From: Ephydatia muelleri | Lineage: Eukaryota; Porifera; Demospongiae; Spongillida; Spongillidae | Direction: 5' to 3' | NCBI GenBank assembly: GCA_013339895.1 | Contig: JABACO010000012.1 | Location: 1,427,774-1,491,773, forward strand | DNA: 64,000 bases | In this document: in pieces, positions 34,341-43,132 of the stretch | Layout of the letters: each line of letters starts with the position of its first letter | How positions within the stretch are numbered: position 1 is the stretch's first letter | Made by a program: the position numbers and the translations under genes | The notes under the pieces: generated by a model | Database searches by the model: none | What the model was told of the DNA's origin: nothing | What the model saw: only the letters and a program-made list of their open reading frames with translations

Positions 34341-35158
34341 CCCCAACATACAGGGCCATCTGTTCTCTTCTGTCCAGTATTATCCCTCGAGTTTGCTGGT
34401 CGCCGCCTAGTATTCATTGTCGACTCCTTAAGTAGTTGCTGAACCTGGGTGGAAAGGTTTTGAACGTCTGCTTCAGCTTGCCTGAGTTGTCTGCTTAGCC
34501 GCTTCTCCAGGCTCTCTCTCTCATACTGCTGTTGGCCAGGTCCAGATGTGGCATTTGATGTACAGGAATCAGGGTCTGCCACAGTATCGTCTGTCAAGGC
34601 GAGCGACTGAGTTTTACACCTGTCCTTTTGCAACCTTTTCTGTGCTTCTTCGACTGCCTCGAGCTGGCTAGCTAATTTCAATGCGTCGTCGAGCGTGGGC
34701 GGCATTTCCTTCATTAATCTCAGCTGGATTGACGAAGACCGCACTCCTTGCATAAACTGGTTCCTCAATGCTTCCTGTCTATGTTCAGAGGACCATCTGG
34801 GATAGGCTCTGTCAGCAAGTACTCGCGGCTCTCCAGCAAACTCCACCAACTGTTCCCCCGGTTTCTGCATTCTATCTTGTAATTTGCGCTGCCACTCGAG
34901 TTCGTTACCCTCGGGAGCGTAAAGAGCACGCAAACACTTCACAACACTATCGTAACTAGAGTTTATCAAACCTTGCTGCGATACCACTCTGAACGGTCCA
35001 TCGTCTAGTAACGACAACAGCTCACCAGTCACCTGATCCTCTGGTATCTTTGCCAATCGGACGTACAGCTCGAAGCGAGACAACCATAGCACAAGGTCAG
35101 TGCCAGCAGAGAAACGTGGCGGTGGCCGCTGGCTCATCCTCAGTAGCGTAGCATCCAT
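34295..35158 (-). CDS. gag: Gypsy Gag, with CCHC zinc knuckle split by one extra A
   Basis: Start chosen at the first Met, MDATLLRMSQRPPP, just downstream of the PBS. Contains a capsid-like helical region (LVLWLSRFELYVRL, ALYAPEGNELEWQRKLQDR), a Gln/Leu-rich coiled segment (LSRQLRQAEADVQNLSTQVQ) and CWGCGKKGHVKRDC, a CX2CX4HX4C nucleocapsid knuckle. The knuckle is read across a 7-A run (34328-34334) where six would keep the frame; hence Gag ends early at 34295. The shift is +1 and falls inside the knuckle, so a programmed frameshift is unlikely. Confidence 0.85.
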   Translation of the reverse strand: MDATLLRMSQRPPPRFSAGTDLVLWLSRFELYVRLAKIPEDQVTGELLSLLDDGPFRVVSQQGLINSSYDSVVKCLRALYAPEGNELEWQRKLQDRMQKPGEQLVEFAGEPRVLADRAYPRWSSEHRQEALRNQFMQGVRSSSIQLRLMKEMPPTLDDALKLASQLEAVEEAQKRLQKDRCKTQSLALTDDTVADPDSCTSNATSGPGQQQYERESLEKRLSRQLRQAEADVQNLSTQVQQLLKESTMNTRRRPANSRDNTGQKRTDGPVCWGCGKKRPCEEGLSPA

Positions 35159-35163
35159 TGTAG

Positions 35164-35181
35164 ATCCCACTTCTGACACCA
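35164..35181 (-). promoter_or_regulatory. Gypsy primer binding site, tRNA-Leu-like
   Basis: TGGTGTCAGAAGTGGGAT lies one base inside the 5' LTR end. Its complement ends ...CTGACACCA, which fits the 3' end of eukaryotic tRNA-Leu isoacceptors. The assignment is from memory of tRNA-Leu acceptor stems. Confidence 0.7.
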
Positions 35182-35182
35182 A

Positions 35183-35400
35183 TGTAGCGCCCGCAATGTA
35201 GCGCCCGCGCCACGAGTTAACCAAGAATACGATAGCTTGAGAAATCAGACTCCCTTACATGCGCAAGGCATACACTTAAATACAAAAGAATTAATACGTC
35301 ACATACAGACAGTCAAAGTTCACATATGACGCACTGGAGCCAATTGTAGTTCCGATCAGGTGAGTAGGAAGGTTGCAGACATCTGTCCCAGAACGTTACA
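35183..35400 (-). repeat. Gypsy 5' LTR with 14 bp terminal tandem duplication
   Basis: Matches the 3' LTR from 35197 to 35400, then repeats the terminal bases (TTGCGGGCGCTACA on the element strand) once more at 35183-35196. The 3' LTR and the left-arm LTR lack this duplication. Confidence 0.85.
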
Positions 35401-35792
35401 GTTGTACATGTGTAATGATTTGAATCATCATCTCCAGAAAGCCCATATATTCCAGAGAGGAATTCATAGTCCCCACAGATAAATGGACGCATGGTATAAC
35501 CCCTGTAGAGATTTTGGGTGTGTGTGTTATACTTTCATGAACATCAATTGCAATAACTCACCTCCAAGACATTCCATTTATATCCGCTATCTCTTCTTTA
35601 AATCTGTCCAGAGCTCTATGCAGATTTGTAATGGAGTCACTGGCCTCAAAACATGAGACTGAAGACACATGTTGCACGGACAGAATTTGGTGCTTTGGTG
35701 TTAATTAACAATCTGAAAATTCATTTTGAAGGAACCACCTCCTCGATCACCTCAACCAAATTTCAGAGTCAGGGATCATACCAAAGGAGTAC

Positions 35793-36074
35793 TTAAAGGG
35801 CACTTAAGTCGTACAGTGACACGAATCCACTCCTTAAGATACCAACTACAAATATAGGCATGGCATGGGTTGATGTAGCATGTCCAAACAAATTGGACAT
35901 GTCCAAACAAATTGGACACATAACTGTGTCTACCATTGACAATATCTGTTTTGTTGACACAGAAGGCATAAGTACTTTGGTGATGATAGCAGGTGAAGCA
36001 AGTGCATCTATCACAGCCATCATGCCTTTAATTTGGTGTGTATACCATAGCTGCTGACTTGAGGCAGTCTTCAA
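35793..36074 (-). other. Open segment, unknown
   Basis: A 93-codon frame upstream of the disrupted MGEQGAESIH-family exons, on the same strand. It contains KGMMAVIDALASPAIITKV. It could be an upstream exon of that family, which I cannot confirm. Confidence 0.25.
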
Positions 36075-36371
36075 TCCATGCTTGTAAAATGGTTTAAATG
36101 CCTACAGTATAATATCATGTTAAGCATATGTACTTGTAATACATGAATCCTATACCTTACAAGCACCAGCAGTGTGGACCAGTTATATGGCTGCACTTGA
36201 CACTTGATTGCCACCTGCACATTGTGCCAAAAGGCATTTTTGATGGGTGAAATTTTAATGAGACGGCGGCTAGCCATGTTTGACTTGAACCGTAAATAAT
36301 GCCACCGTGTTCTATTTATAAGCCTTTTGTCCACTCGAAACAGCCGGGGCCGCGCGGTCAACACTATCGGA

Positions 36372-39300
36372 ATGAAGAAGTTTTCCAAGTACGGCGTTTT
36401 CCTTTTCGTAGTCATTGCGCTCGTAGTTTCAGGCAGCATTTTGTTGGTAACACTAACTGCAGAATCAATGCCGTCGAGTAAGTCATATATATATAGTGTA
36501 CATGAGTCCATGTAAGCTATGTGTCCTATTGGGCCCAGGTAAATACACTTAGAGGCATGCTGTAGTAAGGGAGGTTAAAGGCAGCCCCGGATCCAGCATA
36601 GCCTTGGGGGGGGGGGGGGGGGGGGGCTGCCGCCCCCCCCCCCCCCACCCCCCCCCCCCACCCCCCCCCCATCGCGTATGAAATGCCACCCCCCCCCGTT
36701 GAAACGGCTTGCATACATTTCCGCCCCTCTGGTAAAACCGCCCCCCTCCCCCCCCCATCACAAATTCCTGGATCCGGGGCTGGTTAAAGGCCCCACTTAA
36801 GCCCCCCCCCCCCCCCCCCCCCCAAGCTTACACTATTATACAGTAGCTATTCACACGGCACCACTGGCTGGGGTTATGGATGTAGAGTCCAGGGGCGTAG
36901 ACAAAGGGGGGGCTGAGACTATCAATTTTCACCATATATGGTCTTACTACTACCATGTATGGCGAAAATTGATAGTGAAATCATCTCAGCCCCCTTTGTC
37001 TACGCCCCTGGAGTCATGTAGAGACAGAACAAAGCCGATGCATAACTGCCGCCATTATTTAGCCATCAATTAACATTAACAAGGGCACACATCAAATTAA
37101 ATTCATTACTTGTGGCCAATTTAGTTCATACATGTAATTATCTCTTTAGAAAGGTTTCTTTAAGACGGTGTAGTTTAGTAACAGCTTGGCGTTCCATCTT
37201 ATAAATGAAAGCACAACAAGCAAAGAGATAGCCTTTGACTATAATTAAAAAAAGAAGAGTGTGTATTTTTAAATGGCAGCAGTACAGTTATTACACTAGA
37301 AAAGCATGTTGTGTTCAATAATGAAGTTTTTATTAAAAAAAAGTTAGCCATGACGTTCTGTATGCATGGTAAAATAACCATCGCTACTGCTGCAACGCGC
37401 GCTAAGATATTTAGCATAGTTTACATATGCGGTCAACTTTTTCACACCAAATAACTTATGAAAAATTGATATTTAAAAGTTTATGTCATAGAATACACAA
37501 CTCCCGCCGCATGCCCTACATGGCTGATGGTTATTGTTACCCCACACCCAATGACCAACATTGGCTGCTGGATGCACGCCATGACTACAACACAACAATA
37601 GATATGTCACAGCGTGCACATATCAGATGCCTAGACTGACTTTGCAACGTCACTTCACACCTTTGTACATGCCACCACGTGGCACTCAAATTCAACCAAT
37701 CACCATGTCATAATGTCATTTCGGCGGGAGCTTATTTTCTGTCTAATTCAGTATAGATCTTCAAACGACAAGAAATATTTACACATATGCCACACACAAT
37801 ACACACAATTACACACAAAGTTCATCCACCTGCTGCACAAGGTGGGAGTAGGAATGAGTCAGGATGGCACGAGCATTAGCTCTAATCAGTGTGTGACTGT
37901 GGCGACCATAGAGATCAGCCAACGCCTTAGATTTATGCATAAATATACTAGGTAATAGCCTGAACTCGTGCACAAAATTATTTCCAAAAATGAGACATAT
38001 GTGTGTTGATTTGATATAAAGAATGACCCTTCTGCTATCTTAACCTGCTACAGTGCCCGACCGTTTATACGGAAAAGTATCAGCTCGATTATACAGAAAA
38101 TAAGGCATACTCATTGGGAGTTAGGCAAACTGTCAGTGTACTGTGACCTAAGCTATCTGCACCAACATTCATATTTACTTGTAATTACATTTCCCAAGCC
38201 AATGTGGTGTTTTAAACAAAACAAACTAAGCTTATATGCTATTGAATTTTAAGAGACAGCTTTCAGCAACGCCCTTTCTTTGAGCTCTTGCGACTATGGA
38301 TGGTGCAGTGTACCTGAAAGTCTTGCACAATGTGAGCATACATGCTTGATCATGAACATGTAGTGGTACACTTGTGTTATGTGTATCTGCAGGTCAGTGT
38401 GTTGAGTCTGCTGTATACCTTCCATCATTATTGATGGGCACGTGATGTACAGCAAGTGATTAGCATGTGTTACTAACCTGTGCTCGGTTGGTATACTTTT
38501 CTCAATGTCACATTGTGGGCACACCAACCTTGATGACATTAAATATTACTGACTCTCAGCGTGTTCCAAAGTGCTAGCAACACGATCATGTATAAGCAAA
38601 TCTGCATTCATGCAAACACTGTACAAAACAGTATACATTATACTCACCAAATGATACTTATATGCTGAGATCAGTAAATATACACCTCTTATTGAAGAAG
38701 TTGTTTCCTTACCATTGCCTTCAAATGGTATGTACCACCAAATTTCTTAATGTTGTTAGTTACTTGTTCAATAAGAGGTGTATGCTTACAGAACACATTC
38801 AAAACCTTATCGATAGTTGACCCTATTCTGGTTCATCATGCCTTTATATGTGCATGTTCGTTGTGAGTGAATGTGTGCCCCCCAATTTATTATTTGTTTT
38901 GTCATGTACTGTTGTCAGGTCCAAGCTATCTACCACCAGAGCTCACTGATGACAAACAACTAACTCCAGACTGCAAGCAAGATTCGACAAAAGCTCTTGA
39001 GTATCCTACTGATCACTATACAGTCTTTGTGTTCACTGGGAGATGGAGATTGAGATTCCTCAAGATACAATTTCCATATCTATATGCAAACTTGCGAGTA
39101 AATGGGGGTATTATTGACAGAATCATGTACATGATGATTAAATACGACCGCACCACTCATGACCATCTCCTTTATCTGGCAACTACTGTTAACAGATTAC
39201 TTCAGCAAGAAGTCATTGTGATCAATTACATGGGAAACGCCCCTTATAACCCTACCGGAGTATTCGTGCCAGCATACTATGGCATAATTGAGGATGTACT

Positions 39301-39943
39301 GAGAAACCCCAAAAACAAATACTTCAAGGTTGACGATGATGTAATATACATTCATCCAGGGACATTTGAGAGCATGATTAAAAGCAACAACAGCACACCT
39401 TGCACACTCAAATTTGGAAACATAGCAGGAGCAAACTGGAGATGCAGCCATATTCACCAGTCAATGGGACTGTTTGACAATGCGAACATTAATCCAAAAG
39501 GACTTAAGTTTGACTTTGATACGCATGCAAAATGTGGTTGGAAGTCAGTAGAATGTGCCCAGTTGTCACTCAACACTTTTTTATCTTTGTACATGGAGAA
39601 CCAATTATACAAGTACCACTTTAATGGCACGCTTTCATTGCCAGACAGGATGCGATTTAGCATCAACTTCTTCATGATTGACAATGAAACTATCAACTTT
39701 AAGGCACTTATTGAGTCATTGCCAATGCATGGTGACGATGAACATTGGTGGACTTCACTGTACGTCCAAAAGACTCAGCCTCATTGTGTTGTCGGGAACT
39801 CTCTTGTAGTTCACTTCTCATACTTCACAACCCTAGAAGCTTTGATGGCAAATGCAAGCTTAATCAACTATTTTGAGCAGATTGCTGACAAAGAGCACTC
39901 TGACATGCCACAAGAAGTCTGGAAGATACTTCGATCCGGCTGA
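36372..39943 (+). CDS. Type II membrane glycosyltransferase-like protein, two exons, 376 aa
   Basis: Exon 1 is 36372-36477, starting MKKFSKYGVFLFVVIALVVS: a short basic N-terminus and one hydrophobic span (about residues 7-27), typical of a Golgi type II signal anchor. The donor is GTAAGT. Exon 2 is 38919-39943 after TTGTCAG; phase 1 agrees and joins ...SMPS to SPSYLPPELTDD. The lumenal part has FTGRWRLRFLKIQ near its start and KVDDDVIYI, a DXD motif that in glycosyltransferases binds the metal and nucleotide sugar, then N-glycosylation sites (NNST, NGT, NAS) and Cys pairs. A later Met in the exon 2 frame lies in the intron and is not a good start. I cannot name the enzyme or substrate; the transferase assignment rests on the anchor plus the DDD motif. 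Confidence 0.72.
36582..36782. mobile_element. hAT-type MITE with 8 bp TSD
   Basis: Ends CAGCCCCGGATCCAG and CTGGATCCGGGGCTG are inverted repeats. Both sides carry GTTAAAGG (36574-36581 and 36783-36790), a perfect 8 bp target duplication, as for hAT. The inside is nearly all G and C runs (21 G at 36606-36626, then C runs). It lies in the intron of the glycosyltransferase-like gene. Confidence 0.93.
36802..36822. repeat. Poly-C run
   Basis: A single-base run of about 21 C outside the MITE boundaries. Confidence 0.8.
36890..37010. mobile_element. 121 bp fold-back MITE with 5 bp TSD
   Basis: Starts CAGGGGCGTAGACAAAG and ends CTTTGTCTACGCCCCTG. The arms continue inward (CTGAGA...TATCAATTTTC) to a short centre. 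GAGTC flanks both sides (36885-36889 and 37011-37015). Its CAGGGGCG ends resemble the element at 48619-49791, which also shows a 5 bp duplication. Confidence 0.93.
37100..38660. other. Intron sequence, no gene
   Basis: Rest of the large intron of the glycosyltransferase-like gene. AT-rich; short open frames without features. Confidence 0.6.
38680..38783. repeat. Short inverted repeat, 17 bp arms
   Basis: ATACACCTCTTATTGAA (38680-38696) and TTCAATAAGAGGTGTAT (38767-38783) are exact reverse complements. Probably a small MITE remnant at the end of the intron. Confidence 0.85.
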
Positions 39944-40389
39944 AAATTTTTTCTCGGCCCTTTTCAGTCATCCTTGTTACAAACTTCCATAAGAAGGATA
40001 CAAAGTTTGATTTTGTGGACACTTTGCATTTTTAATTAAATTTAACGTCACCCTGCATTAGGCTAGGTCCGTGTCGAAATTTGTTTTTTACCTGGCAAAC
40101 TTCCATATAAATGACGTATCTTTCAATCCGACATGTACCTCACGTTACGCTTAAAACCATATATAGGCAGTCCGGTGTTAACATCAAATCTCCACCCATT
40201 TTGCACACCGGCGTCTGATTAGATGTGCAATGATTAGTATGATATGCAGACGTAATTGTCTAGCGAAGCTGGTCTTTGCAAGCACTCAGTACGGATCAGA
40301 CTTCGGCAAGCCTCCTTTAGTTGACCTTCCCAGTCAACAAAGCTTGATTAAATCGATACTGCAGGTGACGATAATTCAGCAGCTCACAC

Positions 40390-40640
40390 TGTAACAAAAA
40401 AAAAAAGGTGCCCTTCACTCTTCGCTAGCTTCACTCCTCTGGAATGAAGCAAGAGCAAGAACAAAGTCTTTGCTAGCAAAAGAGTGAGCATCAATCTCTG
40501 AAGAGTGACGTTCATTCTGGTGGAATTTAGTGACAAACTATTGGTTGAATTTAGTGGGTGCCTGATGACACTATATAGTGACGCTAGCGCAGGAGTGACG
40601 ATACTTTATTGTTGAACGCATATATAAGCGTCACGTGCAT
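40390..40640. repeat. Cluster of AGAGTGA/TCACTC words
   Basis: At least six TCACTC, GAGTGA or AGTGAC words in about 220 bp downstream of the glycosyltransferase-like gene. A similar cluster lies at 56200-56350. The two regions do not align outside the words. Confidence 0.45.
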
Positions 40641-40756
40641 GATTACTTTGTATCATTTACTGACGCACTGATTTCTTAGCCATAATATTTCTATTACACG
40701 GTACAAAATAAACAAGGACTTAAAGATCATTTCACTGAATCAAGTAGTGCTTCAGC

Positions 40757-41200
40757 CAGGGGCGGATACAGGATTTTGTGTTTAATAGGGGGGGCATATA
40801 GGGATGGGATTGGGGGCGTGCCCCTCCAAACTTGCCAGGGTGTCTGGGAAAGCGCAGTCAGCACCGTCATCCCCGCCCCAAAACCCTAGCCACTGGGTTT
40901 TTGTTTTTGCACTTTTGGAAATTATAAAACATGTATTCACGGATACAAATGATTAAAGATACCTATAACAGTCACACTTCACAAATAGGGTCAATTAGAA
41001 GGATCCTCCGAGGGTATTTTCGACTATAGCTGTCAATGATAGCATCAATATTAAGTTCAATATCTTTGTGCACATACAATAACATTAACGCATTAAATCT
41101 GTCTTCTCCCATAGTGCTGCGATAGACATTTTAACTCCACTTGATGTTACACAGGTCAATAGCAGTAGCTTAACCGATTAACGCCGGAATATTTTTTGTT
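40757..41200 (-). mobile_element. hAT transposon remnant with C-terminal dimerisation fragment
   Basis: Starts CAGGGGCGGATACAGGA at 40757. On the minus strand, 41120-40995 reads STMGEDRFNALMLLYVHKDI, typical of the hAT transposase C-terminal dimerisation region. The sequence TTAATAGGGGGGGCATATAG near the start recurs around the 31-G run at 41827-41857, suggesting a second partial copy there. No matching right end was found. Confidence 0.7.
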
Positions 41201-41823
41201 TAACTAAAGTAGAATTGTCCAAAATCAACTAAATGAGGCAGCAGAGGAATGTTAGGTAGCAGGAAAGGGGGTTTCAACAATATTAAATAAAGCCGTGAAC
41301 GCGAATAACTTCTAATTGGTGTAATGTTTCAAAGGGTCTGGAAGATTTCTTTGGGAACATGGTAGGGGTGCATTTCTGTCTGCTATGGTTGTGACAAGAG
41401 AGTTTGGTTTAATAGGGGAATCATCAGTATAAAACTTTCTGGCAATGTTGCCAAATCAGGGTCTGGAAGGCACTCAAGAGTGGACTCTGCTTTCTTCGCT
41501 ACAAAATGAATTTTGTAAAGTCTAGCTCGTATGATTAATGAATGATTCATTGGCACACGCTTGCCGCTAACACTTCAGCAATAGTCAGCTGACGCTTAGC
41601 CACGGGATCCGGATGACGGCGGACTCCGCAGATCTACTACTTTCCTGACGGCAATTGAAATTCGCAATGTACGAACTGAACGCTCAAAAGCGCCACGTGT
41701 CAGGGGTGATATTTAACACGTTAATACAACACGTCTAGGCCTGCACGAGCTACGACAGTGCGTCGCTGATGACATGTAATTAAATTCATTACAATGGACA
41801 GGAGGCGTATCCTAGCTTATTAG

Positions 41824-41859
<36 letters not shown>

Positions 41860-41911
41860 TATAGAGAAGAAACTGGTGGTCGTGCTGGCTGCTGATGGAA
41901 GGTATGATTTG

Positions 41912-41959
<48 letters not shown>

Positions 41960-42400
41960 ATGTACCGTTGCATGTACCTCCATAATATTTTTAATTTGTC
42001 TAACATTAGAAGTAAACATTAAAAATTTTATTGAAGAAAGGAAATAAACTACTTGGTGAGGAAATGGCTGTTGCTGGGATGTATGGAAATGAATGATTCT
42101 GAATAGCTATTACTATTATTAATGAGCAGTTTGTCTGCACAGATGATATTAGTTGTTGATTTGTTTATAGTATGGTTGTGTGTATTCATTGTATTTAATT
42201 GCAGTAATGTTATCTGAACAATATATTAAATAAAATTTATAAATATGTATGTATGTTTATTGAATTATAATGTTATTGATATTATATAATTTATGTGGAA
42301 AAAATATTGAGCACATTGTTACAAACTCCTTTTTGCAGCATTAAGAATGCTGTGAACATGACTGACTGACATGGCTGACTGACTCCTGCTGCCATGCTCT
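41200..42400. repeat. Non-coding stretch with poly-G (41827-41857) and TG microsatellite (41914-41958)
   Basis: A 31-G run preceded by TTAGTTA and followed by GCATATAG resembles the internal start of the hAT remnant. The TG repeat has about 22 units. No gene seen. Confidence 0.75.
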
Positions 42401-42406
42401 TGTACC

Positions 42407-42628
42407 CAGACTCAAAGTTATGCTGCAGCGGATGGATTACATCACCGCTACGCGTAAATTCTGTCCACAGTCACCAGAATTTTGGGGAACCAATCAGATT
42501 AGAGGTGTGCAATGATTGCATATCTTTATTATAATCGAGAGGTTAATTCGTGCCAGTATGTGGTGACATGTGACACTTCTAAGGCACACGGGCCGACTTG
42601 CCAACTTCAATGGTGGGGTTACATTGCC

Positions 42629-42630
<2 letters not shown>
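42407..42630 (+). repeat. Outer, diverged part of palindrome 2 (candidate terminal inverted repeat), left
   Basis: Shares CCAGAATTTTGGGGAACCAA, ACCGCTACG, GCATATCTTT and GTGGTGAC blocks with the reverse complement of 55735-55945, with many substitutions and small indels between them. No target-site duplication could be fixed. Confidence 0.7.
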
Positions 42631-42631
<1 letters not shown>

Positions 42632-42672
<41 letters not shown>

Positions 42673-42814
42673 AGTGCGCACATGTGTATCATCCATGTAC
42701 ACACACACACACACACACACACACGCATACACACACGTGCACACACACGCACACACATATACGCACACGTGCACACACACACACACGCACACATGCACAC
42801 ACGCACACACACAC

Positions 42815-42860
<46 letters not shown>
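42632..42860. repeat. Compound TG/CG/CA microsatellite, self-complementary
   Basis: TG units, then TGCGCGCGCG, then a short unique bridge, then a long CA-rich run with CG interruptions. The TG and CA halves are complementary and can form a hairpin. Long open frames of Cys/Val or His/Thr in this region are artefacts of the repeat. Confidence 0.95.
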
Positions 42861-42862
<2 letters not shown>

Positions 42863-42905
42863 GGAACGCCGTTTGTTTCAAAATTATCGGCATGCGTGTG
42901 TGTGT

Positions 42906-43045
42906 ATGCAAATTAGATTTCTAATTTGCATACACGCGCGCGAAGCTTCATCGATGTACAAACCACCGCGCGCGCGTGTATGCAAATCTAATTTGCATAC
43001 ACGCGCGCGAAGCTTCATGCACTCACGTCATGCGTTTATGCAAAT
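42906..43045. promoter_or_regulatory. Five ATGCAAAT octamers with CGCGCG-flanked inverted repeats, left
   Basis: ATGCAAAT occurs at 42906-42913, 42980-42987 and 43038-43045, and its reverse complement at 42924-42931 and 42991-42998. They are arranged as paired inverted repeats with TGTATGCAAAT...ATTTGCATACA and CGCGCGCGAAGCTTCAT spacers, about 90-230 bp upstream of the integrase exon. The octamer is the classical POU-factor site; these could also be transposase-binding subterminal repeats. Both roles are inference. Confidence 0.7.
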
Positions 43046-43132
43046 TACCATGAGTACGAGTACGAAGGATCTGGTTCCGTTCTACGACCTGCACTTGTGG
43101 ACTTTTGAAAGACTAGGCGAGACCGTACAACT

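Larger units (their letters stand above)
30136..35400 (-). mobile_element. Complete Ty3/gypsy LTR retrotransposon, 5.27 kb
   Basis: Bounded by LTRs 35183-35400 (5') and 30136-30338 (3'). A 4 bp target duplication GTTG is at 30132-30135 and 35401-35404. PBS at 35164-35181 and polypurine tract at 30339-30350. Gag with a CCHC zinc knuckle, aspartic protease, RT, RNase H and integrase in that order; no env. It sits within an exon of the MGEQGAESIH-family gene. Its left-arm partner is in the same place, so insertion came before the duplication (or the two are alleles). Confidence 0.95.
29335..35658 (-). pseudogene. MGEQGAESIH-family gene interrupted by full Gypsy element
   Basis: Reading right to left: exon 35562-35658 (FEASDSITNLHRALDRFKEE...INGMSW) after acceptor CTTCAG and before donor GTGAGT; exon 35405-35502 after acceptor CTACAG (GYTMRPFICGDYEFLSGIYG); then the Gypsy insertion 30136-35400; then the same exon resumes at 30135 with NMYATMNYNRK. 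Removing the element and one copy of GTTG restores one continuous frame across the site. Downstream pieces mirror 3371-4170. GDYEFL...GLSG followed by a Cys cluster is typical of this family; here the cluster is degenerate (HYTCT). I know no proven function. A transposon-related role is inferred from its high copy number in invertebrate genomes. Confidence 0.68.

Noticed and set aside
38867..38918. Upstream Met at 38867 as the start of the glycosyltransferase-like protein
   Set aside because: It lies in the intron before a clear TTGTCAG acceptor; exon 1 at 36372 supplies a membrane anchor in matching phase.
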